From Burkholderiaceae bacterium (GTDB taxonomy: Bacteria; Pseudomonadota; Gammaproteobacteria; Burkholderiales; Burkholderiaceae_E), in assembly GCA_021463505.1 (NCBI GenBank), contig JAJTYR010000029.1, forward strand, positions 1 to 41,258: 41,258 bases of DNA, given 5' to 3'. Both the position numbers and the translations under genes were made by a program. This document shows, in pieces, positions 34,131 through 41,258 of this stretch (position 1 is the first letter of the stretch; each line of letters begins with the position of its first letter). The notes under the pieces are model-generated. The model was given only the letters and a program-made list of their open reading frames with translations. It was not told the DNA's origin and ran no database searches.

Positions 34131-35342
34131 GTGCCAGCGGTCTTGTCGAGTCTGCGCGTCTGCCCTGCCGCTCTTGTCCTGGTCGGCGGCGTGTCGGTCG
34201 TGCTCGCGTCCACGACGGCACCACTGCTCGTCTACTCGCTAGCGCTCGCGACGTTCGGCGGCGTGCACGTCGTCTCGGAACTGCGCTACCTCGATCGGCG
34301 CTTCGGTATGCGGATCGGCGCTGCGCGGCTGGCAGCGATGGCGATGCTGCTGATCGCGGCGGTGAGCGTGCGATCGCTCGGTCTGGCGAGGTGGATGGAG
34401 CTCCGGACGGCCGTGTCGCTCGAACTCGCGGCGGTGGCGCTGCTCGCGCTCACCGCCGTGACCGGCCGGCCCGTGCGCGCGGCGTTCGCGCTGGCCGTAG
34501 CCGCCGCGCTGGCGCTCGCGACGCTGCGAGCGCCGTTCGACACGGCCGTGGTTCTCGCCATCCTCCACAACCTGACGCCGCTCGCGTTCCTGTACGAGTT
34601 CGTCGAGCCACGCGCGCGGCGACGCGTGATGCTGCCGGCGCTTGCGGGACTGATCGGCCTGCCGTTGTTCGTCGCGACCGGCGTGCCGCGGGACGCTCTC
34701 GCGCTCGGCGGCATCGTGCCCGCCGGACTGGGTCCGCGCGGGTCCGCAGGGTCGCTCGATCCGCTCGGAGCCGGCACGCTCGTCGAGCATCTGCACGTCT
34801 ACGTCCCGGAGCCGCTGCTCGCGTCGGCGTGCGCGATCGACCTCTTCACCGCCGTCGTGGTCGCGCAATGCGCACACTACGCCGCGGTGATCGTGGTGCT
34901 GCCGGCGCTGCTCGCCGCGCGTGACCCTGACGCGCGCGGATGGCTGCGCTGGCCCAGGGGCTGGTTTCACGCGGGCGCGCTCTGCGGTCTCGCCCTGGCA
35001 TCACTGGCTGCCTTCGCGAGCGATTTCGTCGGCGCGCGTGCGCTCTATGGCCTCGCCGCTTCGGTGCACGCGTGGATCGAAGTCCCGCTGATCGTCGTCG
35101 CGCTCACCGCGACCTCGGCCATCACCGCCACTTGCGCGACCCCGGCCGGGCGCGCGTGGGGGCATTCGACGTCGCCGCAAGATGGTCAGCCCAGCAGCAC
35201 CCGACCCGCCGCGACCGACGCGGCATTGGCGAGCGTGGACAGCGCGAGCGCGCGCAGCGGAGAAAGCCCCGACCCCCAGGCGACGACGAGCGCTTCCACG
35301 ACGACGACGACCGTTTCCGCCATGAGCGCGCCCGGGACATAG
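34131..35342 (+). CDS. Polytopic membrane protein, unknown function
   Basis: This frame encodes about 403 residues from GTG 34131, with some nine or ten hydrophobic helices up to about residue 345. Histidines occur in or beside helices: GGVHVVSELRYLDRRF, LHNLTPLAFLYEF, QCAHYAAVIVVLPAL and SVHAWIEVPLI. This pattern is loosely like membrane di-metal oxygenases such as Brp/Blh, but I cannot claim that family. The last 55 residues are Ser/Thr/Pro-rich and lie antisense to the gene ending at 35186, so the true C-terminus may be affected by a frameshift or an ordinary overlap. No good ribosome site precedes the GTG. It begins the segment between the duplicated junctions. Confidence 0.6.
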   Translation: MPAVLSSLRVCPAALVLVGGVSVVLASTTAPLLVYSLALATFGGVHVVSELRYLDRRFGMRIGAARLAAMAMLLIAAVSVRSLGLARWMELRTAVSLELAAVALLALTAVTGRPVRAAFALAVAAALALATLRAPFDTAVVLAILHNLTPLAFLYEFVEPRARRRVMLPALAGLIGLPLFVATGVPRDALALGGIVPAGLGPRGSAGSLDPLGAGTLVEHLHVYVPEPLLASACAIDLFTAVVVAQCAHYAAVIVVLPALLAARDPDARGWLRWPRGWFHAGALCGLALASLAAFASDFVGARALYGLAASVHAWIEVPLIVVALTATSAITATCATPAGRAWGHSTSPQDGQPSSTRPAATDAALASVDSASARSGESPDPQATTSASTTTTTVSAMSAPGT

Positions 35343-35536
35343 CCCAGGCGCGCGAGGAGCGCCGGGGCGAACGCCCAGAGTTGCGGGTGGGTGAGGGCAG
35401 TCGCTACCGCGCTGGCGATGGCGGCATGCATCGCGCCGCGCCCCGGCCAGTGCCGCCAGCGCACCAGCACCCACGCCACCGGTGCCTCGATCAGCGCCGA
35501 CAGCACCATCGCCTGGACCTGCGTCAGCTCGCTCAC
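35186..35536 (-). CDS. Small four-helix membrane protein
   Basis: This 116-residue protein has four predicted helices with polar residues spaced as in a conserved family: SALIEAPVAWVLV, ATALTHPQLWAF, AETVVVVVEALVVAW and STLANAASVAAG. The regular Glu and His placing and helix pattern make it a convincing gene despite its shortness. It starts at a GTG and its 3' end overlaps the end of the plus-strand membrane protein by about 157 bp. Function is unknown. Confidence 0.65.
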   Translation of the reverse strand: MSELTQVQAMVLSALIEAPVAWVLVRWRHWPGRGAMHAAIASAVATALTHPQLWAFAPALLARLGYVPGALMAETVVVVVEALVVAWGSGLSPLRALALSTLANAASVAAGRVLLG

Positions 35537-35590
35537 GGCAGCTTCGATGACGGCATACTATGAAGTTCGACGATGCGGCGGGAGGACGTC

Positions 35591-35980
35591 ATGGTACGCA
35601 CGATCGTGGGCACAGCGCTCTTCCTGCTCTCGTCCAGCGGGGCACTGGGCGATATCCTGCCGCCCGGCGGCCGGCAGCCACCGGTGCCACCGCCTCCCCC
35701 TGGCGCGCAGAAGGCCGTGGTGCGCAACGTCACCGTCGCCAGTCACTACGGATACTGGCAGGGTCGCCGCTGGCTGGTGTACGTCGAGAAGTGTCCGACC
35801 GGTCTTGCCAACTGCTCGAAAGGGTGTGCCGTCACCGGCGTGGCCGCCCCCGAAGAGCGCGTGACCTCGGTCGCCGATCTGATCCGTCTGGACAAGGAGC
35901 GCACCGGCAAACCGCTGGTACTCGAGCTTGCCGCCTGCGGCACGGCGCAGCTCTCACTGCCCGCCGGCACGTCGCAATGA
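35591..35980 (+). CDS. Small exported protein, unknown function
   Basis: This 129-residue protein has a signal peptide (MVRTIVGTALFLLSSSGALG) followed by a Pro-rich segment and a small domain with four cysteines (KCPTGLANCSKGC and AACGTAQ). GGAGG lies 5 bases before ATG 35591, so this start is preferred to ATG 35573, which would place the ribosome site inside the gene. It is divergent from the small membrane protein and convergent with the aldehyde dehydrogenase. No family recognised. Confidence 0.65.
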   Translation: MVRTIVGTALFLLSSSGALGDILPPGGRQPPVPPPPPGAQKAVVRNVTVASHYGYWQGRRWLVYVEKCPTGLANCSKGCAVTGVAAPEERVTSVADLIRLDKERTGKPLVLELAACGTAQLSLPAGTSQ

Positions 35981-35988
35981 TTCAGCCC

Positions 35989-36022
35989 GAGGCCGCTTCG
36001 GTCCCGAGGCGGTTTCGGCCTC
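35989..36022. terminator. Possible bidirectional terminator hairpin
   Basis: GAGGCCG and CGGCCTC form a perfect 7-bp stem around a 20-base loop in the 93-bp gap between two convergent genes. There is no T tract, so the call rests on position and pairing only. Confidence 0.3.
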
Positions 36023-36073
36023 GCCCCGGCCCCGGCTGGCTTGCCGCCGATGGCGTTTCGATCGCTGCTGCGC

Positions 36074-37552
36074 TCAATCCATCTGCGTGACGAACTTCGT
36101 CACCAGGTAGCCGTCGAAGGTTTCGCTGCCGCCTTCACTGCCGATGCCGCTGTCCTTGATGCCGCCGAACGGCGTCTCGGGCAGCGCCTGGCCGAAGTGA
36201 TTGACGTTGACCATGCCGGCCTCGATGCCGTTCTGCGCAGCGAGTGCGTTCTTCGTCGAGGTGGTGAACACGTACGAGGACAGGCCGTAGGGCAGCGAGT
36301 TGGCGCGCGCGAGCACTTCGTCGATGGTCTCGAAGCGGGTCATCGGCGCGATCGGACCGAACGGCTCGCTGGTCATCACCATCGCGTCGTCCGGCAGGTT
36401 GGTGAGCACGGTGGGGGCGAAGAAGTTGCCGACCGTGCCGATCCGCTCGCCGCCGGTCTCCACCGTCGCGCCGCGCTTCCTCGCGTCCTCGACGAACTGC
36501 TCCATCGCCGGCAGGCGCCGGTCGTGCGCGAGCGGGCCCATGCTCGACTCCGGATCGATGCCGGGGCCGACCTTGATCGTCTTCGTATAGTCGAGGAACT
36601 TCGCGACGAACGCGTCGTAGACCCTGCTCTGCACGTAGAAGCGGGTCGGCGACACGCAGACCTGGCCGGCGTTGCGGAACTTGAAGTTCGACAGCAGCCT
36701 GGCGGCGCGATCGACGTCGGCGTCATCGAACACGATCACCGGCGAATGGCCGCCGAGTTCCATCGTGATCCGCTTCATGTGCGAGCCGGCGAGCGCGGCG
36801 AGTTGCTTGCCGATCGGCACCGAACCGGTGAACGAGACCTTGCGCACGTCGGGCGCCTTGATCAGGTACTCGCTCACCTCGTGCGGCACGCCCCACACCA
36901 CGTTCAGCACGCCCGGGGGCAGGCCGGCATCGTGAAACATTCGCGCGATCGCCACCACCGCGCTCGGCGCATCCTCGGGACCCTTGATCACGATCGTGCA
37001 ACCGGCGCCGACCGCGGCGGCGATCTTGCGGATTGCCTGGTTGTACGGGAAGTTCCACGGCGTGAACGCCACGCAAACGCCCACCGGCTCGCGCAGCACC
37101 ATCTGGCGCACGTTCGGCATGCGCGGCAGGATCACCCGGCCGTAGATCCGCCGGCACTCCTCGGCGTGCCAGTCGCAGTGGTCGGCGCAGACTACCACCT
37201 CGCCGATGGCCTCGGCGATCGGCTTGCCCATGTCGAGCGTGATGTTGCGGCCGATGTCCTGCTGCCGCTCGCGGCTGAGCTCGGCCACGCGGCGCAGGAT
37301 CCGCGAACGATCGAGCGGCGAACTCTGCCGCCAGGTCTTGAACGCGCGGCTCGCCGCGGCGAGTGCGCGGTCGAGGTCGGTCTTGCTCGCGTGCGGCAGT
37401 TGCGCGATCACCTCGCCGGTGGCCGGGTTGAACACCGGCTGCTCGCGGCGACCGCCGTCTTTCACGAACTCGCCGTCGATGTAGAGGCAGAGGTCTTCGT
37501 AGGCGATGGCTTTCGTGACGGCGTTGCGTTCGATGCTGGCGGGCTGGTTCAC
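36074..37552 (-). CDS. NAD(P)-dependent aldehyde dehydrogenase, semialdehyde type
   Basis: This 492-residue cytoplasmic enzyme oxidises an aldehyde to an acid. All ALDH marks are present: PWNFPY with Asn167, cofactor Lys190, the Rossmann loop FTGS (241-244), general base Glu265 in MELGGHSP and catalytic Cys299 in [11 protein letters not shown]. Overall it resembles succinate-semialdehyde dehydrogenases (GabD type), but substrate assignment by eye is not safe. The GTG start at 37552 is supported by AGGAG 8 bases upstream. It lies within the segment between the duplicated uvrD junctions and has no pathway neighbours here. Confidence 0.92.
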   Translation of the reverse strand: MNQPASIERNAVTKAIAYEDLCLYIDGEFVKDGGRREQPVFNPATGEVIAQLPHASKTDLDRALAAASRAFKTWRQSSPLDRSRILRRVAELSRERQQDIGRNITLDMGKPIAEAIGEVVVCADHCDWHAEECRRIYGRVILPRMPNVRQMVLREPVGVCVAFTPWNFPYNQAIRKIAAAVGAGCTIVIKGPEDAPSAVVAIARMFHDAGLPPGVLNVVWGVPHEVSEYLIKAPDVRKVSFTGSVPIGKQLAALAGSHMKRITMELGGHSPVIVFDDADVDRAARLLSNFKFRNAGQVCVSPTRFYVQSRVYDAFVAKFLDYTKTIKVGPGIDPESSMGPLAHDRRLPAMEQFVEDARKRGATVETGGERIGTVGNFFAPTVLTNLPDDAMVMTSEPFGPIAPMTRFETIDEVLARANSLPYGLSSYVFTTSTKNALAAQNGIEAGMVNVNHFGQALPETPFGGIKDSGIGSEGGSETFDGYLVTKFVTQMD

Positions 37553-37717
37553 GGCAGGGACTCCTGATGGGAAGGTGTTCGGTGGGCATCAGCCGGCGGC
37601 GGGCGGACCGGGAAGAAACCGGTGCGACGACGGCTGTGGCGGGGAACGCCGGAGCGCCGGACAATGGCCAATCGTATGTCAGCCGGTTCCCCGGATCAGA
37701 GTGCCCCCGGCGCTGCC

Positions 37718-37838
37718 GAAGTGGCTCGCGCCTCCGGCGGCGCGGCTCGAACCGACGGCCTCCGGGTCGGCGTCCTAGGCGCCCCCCGGGGTATCGACGT
37801 CGACCGCGTCGCGCCAGGTGGGCCAGAACGAGCAGTAG
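37718..37838. repeat. Right copy of the duplicated uvrD / membrane-protein gene junction
   Basis: The first block (37718-37763) is a copy of the uvrD 3' end that no longer belongs to a helicase gene: it still reads PKWLAPPAARLEPTAS in frame. The second block (37796-37838) is the genuine 3' end of the minus-strand membrane-protein gene. A 10-bp insertion and several substitutions separate it from the left copy 3.8 kb away. Confidence 0.75.
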
Positions 37839-38560
37839 ACCGCGGTGATCAGGATCAGCGACAGCGGAGACAGCACCATCGACAACACGACCGGACTGGG
37901 TCCGATCGTGAGTTGCAGCAGGCGGATCACCAGCGACGCGGCCAGCGCAATCGCGAACCAGCCGATGGCATAGACGACGAACGCGCGGCGATTGCGCCAG
38001 ACGGCGACGAGACTGAAGAACAGCGCCCGTACCACGGGCGTGTGCTGCCAGGCGACGAACAGCGGCGCGTACCACATTGCCGCCTGTGTGGGCGCGTAGA
38101 CGAACATGAACAGGACCGCGGCGGTCATCAGCGCGCCCTCCGACACGGCTGCGTCTTCGCTGCCGAGATGGCCGGTGGCCAGCTGCATCAGCGTGCCGTT
38201 GTCGGCGAGCGCCGCCAGTGCCAGGGCGGCGACGGTGCACAGCGCGTTGACCGCGCCGAGCACGAGCAGCGGCCGCCAGGCGCGCCCGTCGTAGTCCCTG
38301 AACGCAGCCAGAAGCATCAGCGGCGCGGGCATCTGGCCGCGGTCGGTGGCGCGAATCGCGTGCATCACGCCGACCATCAGCGCCGGCGTGAGCACCAGGG
38401 GCGCGATCGAGCCCGCCAGCGGAATCAGCACCGACACCGACAGCAGCAACAGGTTCATGAAGACGATCGCCAGCAGCGCCACCGGCTGGCGACGCAGCAG
38501 CCGGAAGCCGTCGAGCACCCAGCGCCAGCCCGTGACGGCGGGCAGCAGGCGGATGCGCAT
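37775..38560 (-). CDS. BPSS1780-family polytopic membrane protein
   Basis: This 261-residue protein has about six predicted helices and begins with LPAVTGWRWVLDGFRLLRRQP, a start I recall as typical of the BPSS1780 family in Burkholderiales. Function is unknown. The start at 38560 (ATG) directly precedes that conserved opening; the frame upstream is antisense noise over thrB. It follows thrB by 20 bp on the same strand and is probably co-transcribed with it. Its last 43 bases are the intact half of the duplicated junction. Confidence 0.82.
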   Translation of the reverse strand: MRIRLLPAVTGWRWVLDGFRLLRRQPVALLAIVFMNLLLLSVSVLIPLAGSIAPLVLTPALMVGVMHAIRATDRGQMPAPLMLLAAFRDYDGRAWRPLLVLGAVNALCTVAALALAALADNGTLMQLATGHLGSEDAAVSEGALMTAAVLFMFVYAPTQAAMWYAPLFVAWQHTPVVRALFFSLVAVWRNRRAFVVYAIGWFAIALAASLVIRLLQLTIGPSPVVLSMVLSPLSLILITAVYCSFWPTWRDAVDVDTPGGA

Positions 38561-38580
38561 CACGCCGGAAGGAACCGCGC

Positions 38581-39549
38581 TCACGGCAGCGGTGGTCCGC
38601 CCAGCCGGCGCGCGCGCAGGATGCGCTCGAAGTGCGCAGGATCCTTCGGGGTGACCATTTCGGCCGGGCGCGGCAGGTGCAGGTCGTGCAGCCGCGACAG
38701 CCAGAAGCGCAGCGCCCCGGCGCGCAGCATCATCGGCCACGCAGTGCGCTCGACGTCGAGCAGCGCCCGTGCGCCCGTATAGGCGCGCGCCAGCGCATCG
38801 AAGCGCGCCGGATCGAACTCGCCCGTCGCGTCGTCGATGCACCAGTCGTTGGCGGCGACCGCAAGGTCGAACATCCAGGCGTCGACGCCGGCGAAATAGA
38901 AGTCGATCACGCCGCCCAGACGCGGCGAACCGTCGGGCGCGGACTCGAACAGCACGTTGTCGCGGAACAGGTCGGCGTGCACCGCACTGGACGGCAGCGC
39001 CGCGCGCAGCGTCGATGCGGCGAACGCCTGCTGCTGCGCCAGTTCGTCGACCATCAGCGCCGACTGCAGGCCATCGAGGAACGGCAGCACCTCGGGCGCA
39101 GCACCGGTCTTCCAGTTCATGCCGCGCGGGTTCGGCTGGCGGCTCTCGTAGCCGAGCGCGGCGCGATGCATCCGGGCGAGCAGCGCGCCCACCTGTGCGC
39201 AATGCGCCGGCTGCGCCTGCACGACCGCGTGCCCGGCCAGTCGCGTGACGAGGGCCGCCGGCTTGCCTTCGAGCCGGCCGAGGAACACGCCCGCGCGATC
39301 GGCGACCGGGTCGGGGCAGGGAATGCCACGGGCTGCGAGATGGTGCATCAGGCCCAGGTAGAACCGCAATTCGTCGTTTCCGAGTCGCTCGAACAGCGTG
39401 AGCACGAAGCGGCCGGCGCTGGTGGTGACGAAGAAGTTGCTGTTCTCGATGCCCGAGGCGATGCCCTCGAACCCGAGCAGTTCACCCAGGTCGTAGCGCT
39501 CGAGCCAGTGCGCGAGTTGCGCGCGCGTGACGGGCGTGAAGACGGCCAT
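38581..39549 (-). CDS. thrB: Homoserine kinase (ThrB, APH-type)
   Basis: This 322-residue enzyme phosphorylates homoserine in threonine synthesis. It belongs to the aminoglycoside-phosphotransferase fold used by many proteobacteria for this step, with N-terminal MAVFTPVTRAQLAHWLERYD, nucleotide-loop GIENSNFFV, catalytic HADLFRDN (His191, Asp193, Asn198) and metal-binding Asp216 in VIDFYFAG. Length is normal for this type. It lies 17 bp downstream of the LOG-family gene on the same strand. The GHMP-type ThrB of E. coli is unrelated. Confidence 0.93.
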   Translation of the reverse strand: MAVFTPVTRAQLAHWLERYDLGELLGFEGIASGIENSNFFVTTSAGRFVLTLFERLGNDELRFYLGLMHHLAARGIPCPDPVADRAGVFLGRLEGKPAALVTRLAGHAVVQAQPAHCAQVGALLARMHRAALGYESRQPNPRGMNWKTGAAPEVLPFLDGLQSALMVDELAQQQAFAASTLRAALPSSAVHADLFRDNVLFESAPDGSPRLGGVIDFYFAGVDAWMFDLAVAANDWCIDDATGEFDPARFDALARAYTGARALLDVERTAWPMMLRAGALRFWLSRLHDLHLPRPAEMVTPKDPAHFERILRARRLGGPPLP

Positions 39550-39566
39550 GTCGCGGAGCAGTGCTT

Positions 39567-40301
39567 CTACAGGTAGAGCATTCGCTCGTGCTCGTCGGCC
39601 GTCGGTACGAAACCGCGCGTCTGGTAGTGATCGAAGATCGCCTCCACCACCTGCGATGGTTCGTCGATCAGCTGGATCAGGTCGAGGTCTTCCGCGCCGA
39701 TCAGTCCGTTGCCGAGCAACTGCTCGCGCATCCAGCCGACCAGTCCCGACCAGAATCCGCTGTCCATCAGGATGATCGGGATGCGCCGGCCCATGCGCGT
39801 CTGCACCATGGTGAGCATTTCGCACAGTTCGTCGAGCGTGCCGTAGCCGCCGGGCAACGCGACGAACGCGGTGGCGTACTTGGCAAACGCCACCTTGCGT
39901 GCGAAGAAATGGCGGAAGGTGAGCGAGATGTCCTGGTAGCCGTTGCCGGATTGCTCCATCGGCAACTGGATGTTCAGGCCGACCGAGGCCGACTTGCCGG
40001 CGTGGCCGCCACGGTTGGCGGCTTCCATGATGCCGGGGCCGCCTCCCGAGATGATCGCGAAGCCGGCGTCGGACAGGCGCCGCGCGAGTTCGACGGTGGT
40101 CTCGTACCAGCGATGCCCGGGATGCACGCGCGCGCTGCCGAAGATCGACACCGCGGGGCGGATCTCGGCGAGGCGCTCGGTGGCCTCGACGAACTCTGAG
40201 ATAATTCCGAAGATGTGCCAGGACTCGCGCGCTTTCAGCGACGTCGAGCGCTCCTGGCTCGCGATCGCGCGCAACTGCGGCACCTGCTTGCTGCTGGACA
40301 T
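39567..40301 (-). CDS. LOG-family protein (TIGR00730, phosphoribohydrolase-like)
   Basis: This 244-residue protein has the Rossmann-like LOG fold with GGGPGIMEAAN (86-96) and the diagnostic PGGYGTLDE (150-158). Members hydrolyse nucleoside 5'-monophosphates, releasing the base and ribose 5-phosphate; plant and bacterial homologues activate cytokinins, but in bacteria nucleotide salvage is as likely. The N-terminal ARESWHIFGIISEFVEATE segment is typical of the longer bacterial branch, so ATG 40301 is the natural start. That codon overlaps, on the other strand, the polA start codon. Confidence 0.92.
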   Translation of the reverse strand: MSSSKQVPQLRAIASQERSTSLKARESWHIFGIISEFVEATERLAEIRPAVSIFGSARVHPGHRWYETTVELARRLSDAGFAIISGGGPGIMEAANRGGHAGKSASVGLNIQLPMEQSGNGYQDISLTFRHFFARKVAFAKYATAFVALPGGYGTLDELCEMLTMVQTRMGRRIPIILMDSGFWSGLVGWMREQLLGNGLIGAEDLDLIQLIDEPSQVVEAIFDHYQTRGFVPTADEHERMLYL

Positions 40302-40306
40302 GTCCG
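40295..40306. promoter_or_regulatory. Palindrome shared by two divergent start codons
   Basis: The 10-bp palindrome GGACATGTCC (40296-40305) holds ATG for polA (40300-40302) and, read on the other strand, ATG for the LOG gene (40301-40299). There is no non-coding base between the two genes, so each promoter and ribosome site must lie in the other gene, or one or both mRNAs are leaderless. Confidence 0.7.
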
Positions 40307-41258
40307 AAAAGACGCTTCTGCTGGTCGACGGGTCGAGTTTCCTGTATCGCGCGTTCCACGCGATGCCGGACCTGCGCACCGGCAGCGGCGAGCCGACGGG
40401 CGCGGTGCGCGGCATGGTCGCGATGCTACGGCGTCTGCGCAGCGACGGCAAATTGAACGGCAGTGCCACGCACGGCGCAGTGGTGTTCGATGCGCCGGGC
40501 AAGACCTTCCGCGACGACTGGTATGCCGAATACAAGGCCAACCGCAAGGCGATGCCCGAGGACCTGGCGCGCCAGATTCCGGTCATCCACGAGATGGTGC
40601 GCGCGCTTGGGTGGCCGCTGCTGATGATCGAAGGCATCGAGGCCGACGACGTGATCGCGACGCTGGCCACCGAGGCGTCGCGCCAGGGCATGAGGACGGT
40701 GATCTCCACCGGCGACAAGGATCTCGCCCAGCTGGTCGACGATCGCGTGGTGCTGGTCAACACGATGGCGAGTCGCGAAGGCGGACCCATCGAGCGCCTC
40801 GACCGCGACGGCGTGATCGCGCGCTTCGGCGTGCCGCCCGAGCGCATTGTCGACTGGCTGGCACTGGTGGGCGATTCGGTCGACAACGTGCCTGGCGTCG
40901 ACAAGGTGGGTCCGAAGACCGCGGTCAAGTGGCTCGGGCAGTACGGATCGCTCGACGCGATCGTCGAGCAGGCCGGTGCGATCGGCGGCGCGGTGGGCGA
41001 GAACCTGCGCAAGGCGCTCGACTGGTTGCCGGTGGCGCGCAGGCTGGTCACCGTCAAGACCGACTGCGACCTCGCGCCGCAGGTCGAGTCGATCGAGGCG
41101 TCACTCGATCTCGCCGACGAGGATCCGGCGGCGCTGCGCGCGCTGTTCGAGCGCTGCGAGTTCCGCAGCTGGCTGCGCGAGTTCGATGCCGCGGGCGGGG
41201 CCGCGGGTGCAGTGCGGCCCGGCGCCATCGGCGCCAGGCACACCGGGAGCGATGCGGC
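40300..41258 (+). CDS. polA: DNA polymerase I, N-terminal part (cut by window end)
   Basis: The visible 319 codons encode the 5'-3' exonuclease domain of DNA polymerase I, which removes RNA primers and repairs gaps. Seen are LLLVDGSSFLYRAFHAMPDL at the start, VVFDAPGKTFRDDWYAEYKANR, metal-binding Asp residues in IEADDVIATLA and STGDKDLAQLV, and the helix-hairpin-helix GDSVDNVPGVDKVGPKTA. A Gly/Ala-rich linker to the next domain begins just before the window ends. The 3'-5' exonuclease and polymerase domains lie outside the window. The start ATG overlaps that of the divergent LOG gene. Confidence 0.95.
   Translation, partial: MSEKTLLLVDGSSFLYRAFHAMPDLRTGSGEPTGAVRGMVAMLRRLRSDGKLNGSATHGAVVFDAPGKTFRDDWYAEYKANRKAMPEDLARQIPVIHEMVRALGWPLLMIEGIEADDVIATLATEASRQGMRTVISTGDKDLAQLVDDRVVLVNTMASREGGPIERLDRDGVIARFGVPPERIVDWLALVGDSVDNVPGVDKVGPKTAVKWLGQYGSLDAIVEQAGAIGGAVGENLRKALDWLPVARRLVTVKTDCDLAPQVESIEASLDLADEDPAALRALFERCEFRSWLREFDAAGGAAGAVRPGAIGARHTGSDA

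Noticed and set aside
36041-37567. 508-codon plus-strand open frame
   Set aside because: It is the antisense of the aldehyde dehydrogenase gene, whose catalytic residues are all intact; His/Arg/Asp-rich composition is typical of a GC-rich shadow frame.
1-41258. Insertion sequences, integrase, tRNA or rRNA genes
   Set aside because: I saw no transposase or integrase motifs and no tRNA- or rRNA-like stretch by eye; a dedicated RNA search was not possible.

Overview
The window is high-GC, densely packed DNA. The convergent uvrD / membrane-protein / thrB / LOG / polA order and the product types point to a betaproteobacterium, probably Burkholderiales; that is inference from gene content, and no rRNA or tRNA gene was seen to confirm it.

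Layout. (1) 1-2431: a small secreted Cys protein and an orphan TPR-secretin lipoprotein on the minus strand, divergent from a winged-helix/TolB-like/TPR regulator, with four 11-bp repeat units between them. (2) 4216-5469: a membrane-anchored trypsin-like protease on the minus strand. (3) 5605-28647: one run of 16 same-strand genes, mostly overlapping by 4 bases, behind a recognisable sigma70-type promoter. (4) 28761-31003: a DMT permease and a STAS-less SulP transporter, divergent with only 11 bp between start codons. (5) 31145-34004: an OmpA-like protein and uvrD. (6) 34064-37717: a four-gene segment (two membrane proteins, a small exported protein, an aldehyde dehydrogenase) flanked by imperfect direct copies of the uvrD / membrane-protein junction. 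(7) 37775-41258: a BPSS1780-type membrane protein, thrB and a LOG-family protein on the minus strand, and the start of polA on the plus strand. The LOG and polA start codons overlap inside a 10-bp palindrome.

The 16-gene run is the most interesting part and reads as three modules. Genes 1-5 are two tandem SrfA paralogues, the ASKHA-fold ATPase SrfB, the P-loop GTPase-like SrfC and a Sel1-repeat membrane protein. Genes 6-11 resemble the periplasmic signalling branch that controls the Pseudomonas type VI system (PpkA/TagQRST): a kinase-less PpkA-like vWA protein, an ABC ATPase and FtsX-type permease (TagT/TagS-like), an FGE-fold pseudo-enzyme (TagR-like), a glycine-zipper lipoprotein (possibly TagQ-like) and a coiled-coil protein. 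After a small hairpin come genes 12-16, five exported proteins: a small Cys protein, a class 3 lipase with an N-terminal Cys-rich domain, a Tgl-type transglutaminase-like enzyme, a second alpha/beta hydrolase, and a stand-alone copy of the lipase's N-terminal domain. The transglutaminase-like protein and the second hydrolase share an almost identical 54-residue N-terminal module, which looks like a sorting or docking tag. No type VI sheath, tube, baseplate or ClpV gene is present.

My inference is an envelope-spanning, NTP-driven Srf complex coupled to a Tag-like envelope sensor that serves a set of secreted enzymes. The orphan secretin and the protease next door are candidate accessory parts. 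The family assignments rest on motifs read by eye; no database search was run.
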